From NCBI GenBank assembly GCA_028278205.1, contig JANQES010000049.1, positions 1 through 34,720 on the forward strand: a DNA stretch of 34,720 nucleotides, given 5' to 3'. Both the position numbers and the translations under genes were made by a program. The notes under the pieces are model-generated. The model did not search any database. It had not been told where the DNA came from and saw only the letters and a program-made list of their open reading frames with translations. This document shows positions 1 through 9,500 of this stretch, piece after piece. This DNA comes from Rhodothermales bacterium (GTDB lineage: Bacteria; Bacteroidota; Rhodothermia; Rhodothermales; Bin80). Position 1 is the first letter of the stretch. Each line of letters starts with the position of its first letter.

Positions 1-1
1 G

Positions 2-277
2 GCGCGGATTGATGCGCTGGAACAGCAGGTGGCCGATCAGCTGGACGTGAGCGCCTTGCAAGCTCAGATCGATGCGCAGCAAGCCGTCAACGATCAGCAA
101 CAAGCCGAGATCGCGGCGCAGCGGGACGTCAACGATCAGCAGCAGGCGCGGATCGATGCGCTGGAACAGCAGGTGGCCGATCAGCCGGATGTCAGCGAAA
201 TGCAGGCGCAGATCGAGGCACAGCAAGCCGAGATCGAGACGCAGCAAATCGTCAATGCACAGCAAAAGGAGCAACTA
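2..277 (+). repeat. 144-bp tandem repeat (48 aa), two copies
   Basis: Unit 1 is at 2-145 and unit 2 starts at 146. Both begin with residues ARIDALEQQVADQ, and the first ~40 bases of each copy are almost identical, which points to recent duplication. The second copy diverges towards its end. More copies may lie to the left of the window. Confidence 0.85.
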
Positions 278-364
278 GGCGAACAGCAGCAGATCATCGA
301 GGCGATGCTGCAGCAGATCGAGGAGATGCAGCGCCTCCTCGAAGAACTCGGCGGAAACCGCTGA
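2..364 (+). CDS. C-terminal end of a Gln-rich coiled-coil protein (5' end outside window)
   Basis: The reading frame is open from base 2, the left edge, so the gene is truncated by the window; the GTG at 29 is probably internal. The visible 120 residues are almost entirely Gln, Ala, Ile, Asp and Glu in heptad-like order, ending in a Leu/Glu-rich helix and a short Gly-Gly-Asn-Arg tail. This predicts a long coiled coil with no recognisable catalytic motif. Two copies of a 48-residue unit are present. It ends 44 bp before the eCIS baseplate gene on the same strand. That position would suit a fibre, a trimeric stalk or the C-terminal coiled coil of a tail-fibre-like protein, but the head of the protein is not visible and the role is inferred from position only. 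Confidence 0.75.
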   Translation, partial: ARIDALEQQVADQLDVSALQAQIDAQQAVNDQQQAEIAAQRDVNDQQQARIDALEQQVADQPDVSEMQAQIEAQQAEIETQQIVNAQQKEQLGEQQQIIEAMLQQIEEMQRLLEELGGNR

Positions 365-408
365 TGGCCCGCTCGAAAACCCGACGACTACGATTGCACC
401 CGGTTTAA

Positions 409-3400
409 ATGACCGAATCCGTCACCATATCAACCACCAAATCCAGCTTTCCCGATTACCTGGATTTCCAAAAGCTGCGGGCTGCCGGCCTGGAGCATAT
501 CCAGGAATTGGGCAGCGATCTGTGGACCGACTACAACCTCCACGATCCCGGTATCACCATCCTGGAGGTGCTCTGCTATGCCCTGACCGACCTCGGCTTC
601 CGCACCAACTTCGACATCAAGGACCTGCTCACCCGCAGTCCCGAAGCCAGGCTGCAAGCCGGCACCACCAGCGACGGCAAACCCTACGACGATAATTTTT
701 ACACCGCCGAGCAGATCCTGACGTGCAACCCGGTGACGCTGCTCGACCTCCGGAAGCTGCTCATCGACATTCCGGGGGTGCGCAACGCCTGGCTGGAACG
801 CGCCACCGAGGCCGAGGTGGAAGTCTACATCAACACCAAAAAAGACCGCCTCCAATACACCCTCCCCAACTACATCGACCCGGCGAACGAGGACGACGTC
901 GACGAGGCGACGCTCAAGCTCAAAGGCCTCTACATCGTCTGCCTGGACCTCGACGTCGAGACCCAGATCGATGCCTGCGGCGAGCCCTACACGTCGGTGA
1001 GCGAGGTCTTGGAGGAGGTCTACGCCGTGCTGCACCGGCATCGCAACCTGTGCGAAGACTTCCTCGACGTAGTCATCCTGGGCGACGAACAGATCGGCCT
1101 GTGCGCCGACATCGAACTCAAGCCCGAAGCCGATCCGGAAGAGGCGCTGCTGGGCATCTACACCGCCGTGCAGGAGTTCCTGGCGCCCACGATTGAGTTC
1201 TTCAGCCTCCAAGAGATGCTCAAAAAAGGCAAGAGCATCGAGTCGATCTTTGAAGGACGGCCCCTCTCGCCCCGCAGCCACGGCTTCATCGACGTAGAGA
1301 CGTTGAAAAAGGCGGAACTGCGCGAGACGCTCTACGCCTCCGATCTTTACCAGGAGATCATGGACGTCGAGGGCGTGCTGGCGATTCGCAAGCTGGTCTT
1401 CTCCAACTACGTCAACGATCTGCCGCAGACGCAGGGCGAGAAATGGTGCCTCAAGCTGACGCCCAAGCATCGCCCCCGGATGGATCTGGACAAATCGCCC
1501 ATCACGTTCTACAAAGGGCTGTTGCCGTTCAGCGTCGATAAAAAAGAAGTGCAGCGGCGCTACAACGAGGAGAAAGCGGCCAGCACCAAAGCCCTCCTGG
1601 AGGCCCATCAGCTAGACCTGCCCGTCCCCGAAGGCACACACCGCCCGCTGGACGATTATTACTCGATCCAGCACGACTTTCCGGAAGTCTACGGCATCGG
1701 CGAAAACGGCCTGAAGCCCAACGAGACGCAGAAACGCAAAGCGCAGGCCCGCCAGCTAAAAGCCTATCTGCTCTTTTTCGATCAGATTCTGGCGAATTAC
1801 CTGGCGCAACTCGGCAACGTCCGCGAACTCTTCTCGATGCGGCCCGACGAGGCGTGCTACCGGAAGCAGGGGCGTAAAAATCGCACCTACTTTACCCAGT
1901 TGCTCGAAGGCGTCCCGCGTCTCAAAGAACTCCTGCGCAACTTCAACCGGTGCGAGAGCCGCCTTGCCATCACGGGGCCGGAGAGCTCCTATCAGTTCAC
2001 CCTGCTCGACGACGACGGGGACGAACTGCTCGCCGGAGTCGAGACGTTTTCGACGCGCCGGGAGCTGGTGAGCGCTTTCGAGAAATTCCTCGTGGCGGCA
2101 GGCAACGCGGCCAACTACAACCGCCTGAGCGGCCTGCCGGGCGATACGCCCTTCGGCTTCGAACTGCTCGATGCCGGAGGCGCGCCGCTGGCGACGCATC
2201 CGATTACGTATGCCGACGCTGCGACGCGGGAGCAGGCCATCGCCGCTTTGACCGAGTATGCCTGCGCCGACCCGCTGACGCTGCAAGCGCCGGGCACCTC
2301 AACGCCGAGCGATTATCCTGATTATCTGGATTACATCGCCGAGAGCGTCGAGACCTATCACGACCGGCGCAACCGCTTCCTCGACCACCTGATGGGCCGC
2401 TTCGCCGAGTCGTTTACCGATTACGTGCTGCTGATGTACACCATCAACGGCAAAAAGCACGACAACGCGCGCATCATCCAGGACAAGACCGATTTTCTGG
2501 GCAGTTATCCGGAGATCAGCCGCAACCGGGGCAAGGGGTTCAATTACACCGAAACGCCGGTCTGGAACACCGAAAACGTGGCGGGCCTGCAAAAGCGCGT
2601 CTCCAAGCTCGTCGGCATCGACGACGTCAGCCGCCGGACGTTGGGCCACTGCGATGTCGTGGCCGCCGGCCCGATGTGGCACTTCGTCTTTTCGATACCT
2701 ACCGACGTGCCGGATTCGCCGTTCGAGATCGAGAGCAAGCAGGGGTATCCCACCGAAGACGCGGCGCGCCAGGCCTACCGCGCTTTCCTGGCGCTGGCCC
2801 GGCACGAGGCCAACTACCAGCGGCTGGCCTACCAGGGCACCAAAACCCGCTACGGCTTCCTCATCGTCGATGAAAACGGCGCGTGCATGGCCGAGAGTCC
2901 GGAGCGTTTTTCCTCGCGCGCCGAGCGCGATGCGCGCCTGTTCAGCGTTATCAGTCATGCCGGCGCCAGCGAGCTGGTCTGCCGGGTCGTGCAGACGGAG
3001 GAGTGCTACGAATTTCAACTCTACGATGCGACGGGCACGGTGCTCTTGTTCACCGCTGCGCGAGGCACCCCGACGGCGGCGGCAGCGCGGGAGGCGTTTG
3101 AAGCGATCTTCCTGCCGAAAGCGCTCGATGCCGCCTGCTATCAAGACATCGACGCCGAGGGCGCGTTCGGTTTTGTTTTGATGACGGCGGAGGTGGGGGG
3201 CCAACCGCTGGCCTACCACGACCACACCTACGCCACCGCTCAGGAACGCGACGACCGCAAGCAGGCCATCATTTATTATCTCGACGACGAACCGCCTCGC
3301 TTCGGGACGGAGGGACCGCCGGGGCAATTCGATTTCGAAGTGCGCGATAACACGGGCACGCTGCTCTTCGTCAACAGCGCGGTGCATCCTACCGAAGCCG

Positions 3401-6400
3401 CTGCGCTGGAGACCTACCAGGAAGTCGTTCGCCAGGCGCCGTTCCGCGTCCACTATCGCCTCCGCGACGATCTCGGCGAAGCGGCGCCTTTCGGCTTCGA
3501 ACTACTCGACCGCCGCGAAAACCTCATCGCCGTCCATCCGACCGCCTACGAAACCGACATCGCGCGCGACCTCGCCCTCGACGGCATCATCCATCTGCTC
3601 TGCGAAGACGACGACATCCGCTTTGAGATCGAAGAGACGGGCGGCGTCTTCTCATTCGAATTGATGAATCTGGGCGGCGAGACGCTCCTCCTCAGCGAGA
3701 ACACCTTCCCGACGGAAGCCGAGGCGGTCGATGCCTTCCAGGCCTTCCTCGTCCTCGCGGCGGATGAAGATCGCTATGCGCTCGTGGAGGAAGGCACCGA
3801 GGAGGTGACGTTCGGCTTCGTGTTGACGAATGCCGACGACGCCACCGTCGCGACGCATCCCACGTTTTACGCCACCGAAACCGAGCGCGACCTCGCCATC
3901 CGGTCGATCATCAACTACGTCCGGCCTGCCGAGTTGGAGTTCGAGGTCAGCGGCGAGGTGGGGATCTTACATTTCGTGCTGCTCGGCGAAGAAGACCGCG
4001 TCTTGTTCAGGAGCATCGCCACGTATCCGGACGAAGAGACGGCCCGGCAGGCGTTCGACGACTTCCTCGTGCCGGCCCGCCAGCGCGAGCGCTATCACGA
4101 GTTGCCCGATTTCGGTTTTGAATTGCAGGATGAAGCCGAGCAGACGCTGGCCGAACACCCGCAGACCTACGCCAGCGACGCCGAACGCGAGGCCGCCATC
4201 GCGCTGATCCTGGCCTACGTGCGCGACGATGCCGTGGTCTCGGACGTGGTCAACGTAGCGGGCGCTTACTTTTTCGAGATGCGGGACGAGGCGGGCACGT
4301 TGTGGCTTGCCGGCACGCGCACGCTCGACGGCGTGCCGGAAGCGGAGGCCGCCTGCCGGGCCGCCATCGAACGGGCCAAAGACGTCAGCGCGTATCACGA
4401 CATCGACGGCGGCCCCGGCAACTGTCCCTACAGCTTCGCCCTGCTCGATGCCGAGGGCGACGTCATCGCCCGGCACCTGCGTGGCTACACCAGCGAGGCT
4501 GAGCGCGATGCCGCCAAACGGCGCCTGCTCTACATCGTCCTCGACGGCAGCGACGTCGCCTCCATCGTCGAAGGCAGCGGCAGCACGTTCCGGTTCAAAG
4601 TGGTCGATCCGCTCGATGCCTCCTACGTCCTTTTCGAAAGCGACGAGACCTACGCCAGCGAAGCCGAGGCCGAAGCGGCGTTTGAGGACATCTTCGTGCC
4701 GGCAGCCGGCGACGCCGCCAACTACACCCTCCTCTACGACAACGCCAACTGCACGTACGGTTTCTCTCTGGAAAATGCCGAGGGGACGGTGACCAACCGG
4801 CTCACCTACGGCAGCAGCCGCGAACGCGACGAGCAGGTGGAAGCCCTGGCCTTTTATGTGACGCAGCAGACGATCCAGTGTGTGCCTCATGGGACGGACT
4901 GTGGCTATTATTTCGAGATCGGGTTGCCCGGCCAGCCGAGCCTCTTCGTCAGCGAGGCGCGGTATCCGTCTGAGACGCGAGCCTGGTCGGCGTGCAATGC
5001 GCTGTTTCCGCTATTGACCCAGATCGAACGCTACGCTGTGGTGGAAGACGACGAGGGCGGTCTCCGCCTGGTTATTCAAGATGAAGAGGGCGAAGCGCAG
5101 GCCGGCTACCAGGATCGAGACGCCGCGCCCGAGGACGGGGCAGGCGAAGACGGTGGGCCGGAGGACGACGGGCCGGAAGCCGCCAGGGTGCGGCTGCAAG
5201 CCCTCGCCGAAGAGATCGTCAGGCAGGCGATGCGCGCGCGGCAGGTGGACCACGACGCCGTTTCCAAAGACAGCGGGTATCGGTTTCAGTTGGACGGGCC
5301 GCAGGGCGCGGTGGTCTTCACCAGCGCAAGGCTCTATGCCTCGGAAGACGAAGCCTGGGATGCCGCCGAGACGTTTTGCGAACGCGTGCAAGACACGGCG
5401 AATTTCCGGCTGATTACCAGCCGGTTCCATTGCCTCTACGGCTTCGAACTGACCGACGGCGCAGGCCGGACGATGGCCGTCCACGACCGCTTTTACGCCA
5501 CCGCCACCGCTCGAGACGACGCCCTCAACACCATCGCCGAGTGGGTGGACGACGAAGGGCTTCATCTGGTCGAACATCTGCTGTTGCGGCCCCGCAAAAA
5601 GGGCGAGACGCCGGTCTATCATTTCGAACTGATCAATGAGCAGACCGAGGTGCCGCTGTTTCGGAGTGTGGCGTCTTATGACGAGGAGGCGGACGCCCTG
5701 GCCGATCTGCGCCGGATCCTGGCGCGCATCCTCAGCGGAGACCAGGGGGTGTTTCAGCCCTTCACCGTCAAGACGGACGGCAACACCTGCCATGGATTCC
5801 GGCTGGTGGACGGCGGGCAGATTCTGGCCGAGCACGAGAGCTACTACCCCGATTCAGCAGCCCGCGAAGCGGCCATCGAAGCGCTCGCGGCCTACGTCCA
5901 GGCGCTCTTCGAAGAGGTGCTCGACGAAGACGTCAACCGCTTCGGCACCGGCGAGGACGCCGGCGTTGCCATAGACACGCTGCTTCAGGTTGACCTCGGC
6001 GTGGCGGCGCGGATCGAACGATTCATCGTCAGCTCTACGTCGCCGCAGGACGAGCTGTCCGACGGCTTTCTGCCGCTCGATGCCTGTTGCCTCGACGACG
6101 AAGGAATGCTCTGCCCGGTCGGCAGCGATCCGTATTCCTTCCGGGCCACGGTGGTGTTGCCCTACTGGCCCGAACGCTTCCGCAACGTGAGCTTCCGCAA
6201 CTTTTTCGAGCGGACCATCCGCGCCGAGACGCCTGCCCACATCTTCCTCCGGATCTGCTGGGTGGACGTCTGCCAGATGCGCGCCTTCGAGGCGGCCTAT
6301 CGATGGTGGTTGCAAACCCTGGCCACGCCCGGCGACGACTGCGCCGCCACCAGCGCGCTCAATCGCCTCATCGACGTTCTCACCCGGCTCCGCAACGTCT

Positions 6401-6510
6401 ATCCCGAAGCCATCTTGCGCGGCTGTGACGAGGGCGGCGACGGCTCCGCGATCATCCTCAATCAGACCTTGTTGGGCAACGCAAGTTTTACAAGCGACGA
6501 ATCCAACTGA
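409..6510 (+). CDS. eCIS baseplate protein (Afp12/gp6 J-like) with eleven inserted repeat modules
   Basis: This 2033-aa protein is predicted to be a baseplate wedge component of a contractile injection system. Near the N-terminus (about residues 40-70) it has the signature DLWTDYNLHDPGITILEVL followed by CYALTDLGFRT, which is characteristic of Afp12-like and phage J/gp6-like wedge proteins. The C-terminal ~120 residues contain a second family hallmark (VVLPYWPERFRN, then RAETPAHIFLRICW and a Trp-rich helix). Between them, residues ~525-1840 hold eleven two-part modules of about 90-110 aa resembling DUF1508/YegP-like beta-alpha units. This makes the protein far longer than I would expect for a wedge protein. 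The ATG at 409 is used; no clear Shine-Dalgarno site precedes it. The next gene starts 1 nt after the stop, so the two are probably translationally coupled. The wedge assignment is firm; the role of the insert is unknown. Confidence 0.85.
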   Translation: MTESVTISTTKSSFPDYLDFQKLRAAGLEHIQELGSDLWTDYNLHDPGITILEVLCYALTDLGFRTNFDIKDLLTRSPEARLQAGTTSDGKPYDDNFYTAEQILTCNPVTLLDLRKLLIDIPGVRNAWLERATEAEVEVYINTKKDRLQYTLPNYIDPANEDDVDEATLKLKGLYIVCLDLDVETQIDACGEPYTSVSEVLEEVYAVLHRHRNLCEDFLDVVILGDEQIGLCADIELKPEADPEEALLGIYTAVQEFLAPTIEFFSLQEMLKKGKSIESIFEGRPLSPRSHGFIDVETLKKAELRETLYASDLYQEIMDVEGVLAIRKLVFSNYVNDLPQTQGEKWCLKLTPKHRPRMDLDKSPITFYKGLLPFSVDKKEVQRRYNEEKAASTKALLEAHQLDLPVPEGTHRPLDDYYSIQHDFPEVYGIGENGLKPNETQKRKAQARQLKAYLLFFDQILANYLAQLGNVRELFSMRPDEACYRKQGRKNRTYFTQLLEGVPRLKELLRNFNRCESRLAITGPESSYQFTLLDDDGDELLAGVETFSTRRELVSAFEKFLVAAGNAANYNRLSGLPGDTPFGFELLDAGGAPLATHPITYADAATREQAIAALTEYACADPLTLQAPGTSTPSDYPDYLDYIAESVETYHDRRNRFLDHLMGRFAESFTDYVLLMYTINGKKHDNARIIQDKTDFLGSYPEISRNRGKGFNYTETPVWNTENVAGLQKRVSKLVGIDDVSRRTLGHCDVVAAGPMWHFVFSIPTDVPDSPFEIESKQGYPTEDAARQAYRAFLALARHEANYQRLAYQGTKTRYGFLIVDENGACMAESPERFSSRAERDARLFSVISHAGASELVCRVVQTEECYEFQLYDATGTVLLFTAARGTPTAAAAREAFEAIFLPKALDAACYQDIDAEGAFGFVLMTAEVGGQPLAYHDHTYATAQERDDRKQAIIYYLDDEPPRFGTEGPPGQFDFEVRDNTGTLLFVNSAVHPTEAAALETYQEVVRQAPFRVHYRLRDDLGEAAPFGFELLDRRENLIAVHPTAYETDIARDLALDGIIHLLCEDDDIRFEIEETGGVFSFELMNLGGETLLLSENTFPTEAEAVDAFQAFLVLAADEDRYALVEEGTEEVTFGFVLTNADDATVATHPTFYATETERDLAIRSIINYVRPAELEFEVSGEVGILHFVLLGEEDRVLFRSIATYPDEETARQAFDDFLVPARQRERYHELPDFGFELQDEAEQTLAEHPQTYASDAEREAAIALILAYVRDDAVVSDVVNVAGAYFFEMRDEAGTLWLAGTRTLDGVPEAEAACRAAIERAKDVSAYHDIDGGPGNCPYSFALLDAEGDVIARHLRGYTSEAERDAAKRRLLYIVLDGSDVASIVEGSGSTFRFKVVDPLDASYVLFESDETYASEAEAEAAFEDIFVPAAGDAANYTLLYDNANCTYGFSLENAEGTVTNRLTYGSSRERDEQVEALAFYVTQQTIQCVPHGTDCGYYFEIGLPGQPSLFVSEARYPSETRAWSACNALFPLLTQIERYAVVEDDEGGLRLVIQDEEGEAQAGYQDRDAAPEDGAGEDGGPEDDGPEAARVRLQALAEEIVRQAMRARQVDHDAVSKDSGYRFQLDGPQGAVVFTSARLYASEDEAWDAAETFCERVQDTANFRLITSRFHCLYGFELTDGAGRTMAVHDRFYATATARDDALNTIAEWVDDEGLHLVEHLLLRPRKKGETPVYHFELINEQTEVPLFRSVASYDEEADALADLRRILARILSGDQGVFQPFTVKTDGNTCHGFRLVDGGQILAEHESYYPDSAAREAAIEALAAYVQALFEEVLDEDVNRFGTGEDAGVAIDTLLQVDLGVAARIERFIVSSTSPQDELSDGFLPLDACCLDDEGMLCPVGSDPYSFRATVVLPYWPERFRNVSFRNFFERTIRAETPAHIFLRICWVDVCQMRAFEAAYRWWLQTLATPGDDCAATSALNRLIDVLTRLRNVYPEAILRGCDEGGDGSAIILNQTLLGNASFTSDESN
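1981..5910 (+). repeat. Eleven divergent two-part protein repeats inside the baseplate gene
   Basis: Each module has a first half of type F-x-F-x-L-x-D-x-x-G-x-x-L-F-x-S followed by a tyrosine, an acidic-alanine helix and 'Y'. A second half follows of type FGFEL-x-D-A-x-G-x-x-x-A-x-H-P, then YA-x-x-x-ERD and an Ile/Ala helix ending in Tyr-Val. Modules start near residues 525 and 756 and then recur roughly every 90-110 aa to about residue 1736. They are diverged at DNA level, so the expansion is old. The ninth copy carries an acidic Gly/Asp/Glu linker (about 5100-5180). The match to DUF1508 (YegP) folds is by eye. Confidence 0.75.
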
Positions 6511-6511
6511 G

Positions 6512-9500
6512 ATGACTACCAACGGCACGCTCTCCTATCCGGTCTTCAAAGCCAATCAGGTGCTCACCGACGGGCACCTCAACGAGGCGGTTTCTTATTT
6601 GGAGGCCCAGACCCTTCTGACCCGCGCCCTCTTGATCGGCTACGGGATCATCTGCGGCCTTGAGCCCAGCCTCAACACCGGCGGCAAACGCCCCACCTTG
6701 ACCGTCTCGCGCGGTTGCGGCGTCACCTCCGACGGCTACCTCATCGCCCTCGACGATCCGTGTGTGCTTTCCTTTTTCCGGAACGTCACCCGGAGCATGG
6801 TCGCAGAGTTGCCCGGCTTCGGCGAAGCACAGCCCGACGACGCCGAGGCGCCCTCTACCAACGGCCAGGAGGAAGCCGGCGACCCCGTCGAGCCCGGCAT
6901 CTATGAGTTGTTCAGCAAAGACGCGCATCCTGAGGATCAGGAGAATCCCACCCGGCCTTTCGGCAGCGCGCTCGAACAGGGGGGCGAGGTAGAGACGACT
7001 TTTCTGGAAGCCCTGCCTGATATGGTGGTTGTGCTGTTGCTGCACGTCGAAGACGAAGACCGGGACGTCTGTCTTTTCGATTGTGACGAGGCCGGCGCCC
7101 GTCGCACCTTTACCCTTAGAAAGCTGGCGATGCGCCGGCAGATCGCCGACCGGATCCTCCGCGCCGGCTACGACTGCCAGGACGACTTTACCAATCAAGC
7201 GGACCTCGACCGCATCTTTAATCGCAACTATTATTTGCCGGATTTATCGCTGAAGCGCTTTGGGTACGAGTCGGCGTTTACTGAACAGGCCGGCGCCTCG
7301 GGGCGGATCGATCTGGAGCGTATTCGGAGCCTTGCGGAATATCTGAATACCTATGAACGGGCCTGCGGCGCCCTGACGAGGCTATCTCCTTCATTTCCCA
7401 TACCTCCTGTGCCTCCCCGTGGAGGTATCGGCACGCCGCCTATTTTTACGCCGCCTCGGGACGTGTTTTCCTCGTTCACCGGCACGCCCGTCAGCAGGTT
7501 TACCAGCACGTTGCCCGGCACCCCCGGCCCCGTGCTGGGTTCGACGGCTCCGGGGGCGAGGCCCGGCACGCCCGGCGCCTTGCCCGGCCCCATCAGCCCG
7601 TTGCCCGGTCCGATAGTGCCGGGTCCGACCTTGCCCGGCCCCATTGACCCGAAGCCCAGCCCGACGCTGCCGGGTCCGATAATTCCGGGTCCGACGTTGC
7701 CCGGTCCGACATTGCCGGGACCGATCTTTCCGGGACCGACGTTGCCAGGGGGACCGTCGTTGCCTGATCCGTTTCCTGATCCCTTGCCTACTCCGCTGCC
7801 CGGGCCGGAAATCAACCTGCTTTTCCGTGCCATCGCAGAGGCGTATCAGCGAGCCGGCGAACTGTTTTCGCCCTTCTTCTCCGGCGTGCAGCCCGACAGC
7901 CGCACCGACTTCAGGAACCTGGAGCGGGTCCTCGAAACCCTCTTCGACAGTGTCCGGCAGCCTGGCGCTACGCAAAAACAAACGTCGCAACTCGGCATCC
8001 AGTATTTCTATGATTATCTGAAAGACCTCATCCTGGCCTACAACGAACTGCGCGACGCCACCTTCGACCTGATGGACGACTGCCTGCCGGTGTGCGATCG
8101 TTTCCCGCGTCATCTGATGCTCGGCGTGGTGGGGGCGGGGGCGTCGTGCCCGCCGTCGGTGTATCGGACGCGCTTTACGCAGCCGCCTATCTACAACGGC
8201 AACGCGCGCCGGGTGCAAGAGGTGCAGGTGCTCTACGAGCGGATGCAGGTGATGGCCGCCAGCTTCAAGCTTCCTGAGGAGGCTGAGATCAAAATTACGC
8301 CGAGCCGGCAGGCGCCGGCGCCGCTGGGCGAGCGGGCTATTCCGTTCTATTACGATGCCGGCAGCACCCTGTATCAGTCCTGGAATTTCGAACGCACCCG
8401 GCGGTGCCGGGCCACACAGAACCACTCTTATCACGCCGAGACGTGGCGGGGGCAGACCGAAAACCCGCTGGTCAACACCATCGACGAGTACGATTTCTAC
8501 CGGATCGCGGGGCACGTCGGCAAGGAGTATTCCGAGGCGATTGAGCAGATCCAGACGTTGCGCCGACGGTACAACCTGGCCTTCGATCTGGTCGCGCTCA
8601 AGATCGGAATAGTCGCCGATTCCGATAATATCCAGTTCGACTTTTTCTTCGAAGATCTGGAGACGCTCTATGCCAAGGTCAAGGAGGGGCTGCTTTGCCG
8701 GTTGGCTGAGCTACAACAAACGAGGACGGGTGATCCTTTAAAGATCCACGAGATGATCGTCGGCTTGACGCAGCGTCCGGGGGGGACGGTTCCTTCGCCA
8801 CCGAGCAGTGAGCCGTCGGGAGGCGGTGGTGTTGTTACGCCGCCGGGTGGAGGTCTCGAACCGCCGGGCGGTGGAGTGATCACCCCGCCGGGCGGCGGAG
8901 GCGTTGAGCTACCGGGTGGCCTGGAGCCGGGCGGCAAGCCAGGTGGGACCGAGCCGCCGGGCGGTGTGGTTCTTCCGCCGGGTGGTCTGGAGCCGGGTGG
9001 TGTACGACCGGGCGGTACCGAGCCGGGTGGTGTAACGCTGCCGGGCGGTCTAGAGCCGGGCGGTGTGCGACCGGGTGGAGGCGCTGAGCCACCGGGCGGT
9101 GTTGCTCTTCCGCCGGGTGGTGTTGAGGCCGGCGGTGTTCGCCCGACAGGCGGTGCTGAACTGCCGGGCGGTCTCTCGGCAGGAGGCTTCGGGTTTGCCG
9201 GAGAGAGTGAACGGTTCCAGAGTTTTGAAAGGGCGCCGGGCACCGAACGGTTGGAGGGTGCTGCCGGGGCAGGAAGCGTTGAGAAGCCGGGCGGTGTTAT
9301 TGAACCGCCGGGTGGCATTCGCCCGCCGGGTGGTGTCATTCCGCCGGGTAGTGTCATTCCGCCGGGCGGCGTCATCCCGCCAGGTGGCACGCTTCCGCCG
9401 GGTGGCACGCTTCCGCCGGACGGCGGCGCGACGAACGGGGGCGACGGGGCGCAGGATGCGTCCTCGTACGGCGATTACTATGACCTGACTCGCATGAGCC

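Noticed and set aside
430..1608. Long minus-strand open frame opposite the baseplate gene
   Set aside because: It is a shadow: the plus strand has clear family motifs, and the antisense product is a composition-driven Val/Gly/Asp-rich sequence with no domain. The same applies to the antisense frames 2299-3453, 7391-8515, 9833-11233, 19187-20359 and 24743-26281.
6425..6511. Upstream start for the 2055-aa gene
   Set aside because: It would overlap the end of the baseplate gene by 86 bases, and the extra 29 residues are an out-of-frame shadow. ATG 6512, one base after the preceding stop, begins the conserved N-terminus.
8668..9408. Minus-strand PPGG-rich protein (246 aa)
   Set aside because: The repeat is nearly symmetrical in composition (CCG/CGG codons), so both strands are open. 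The plus-strand frame continues into conserved domains; the minus-strand one does not.
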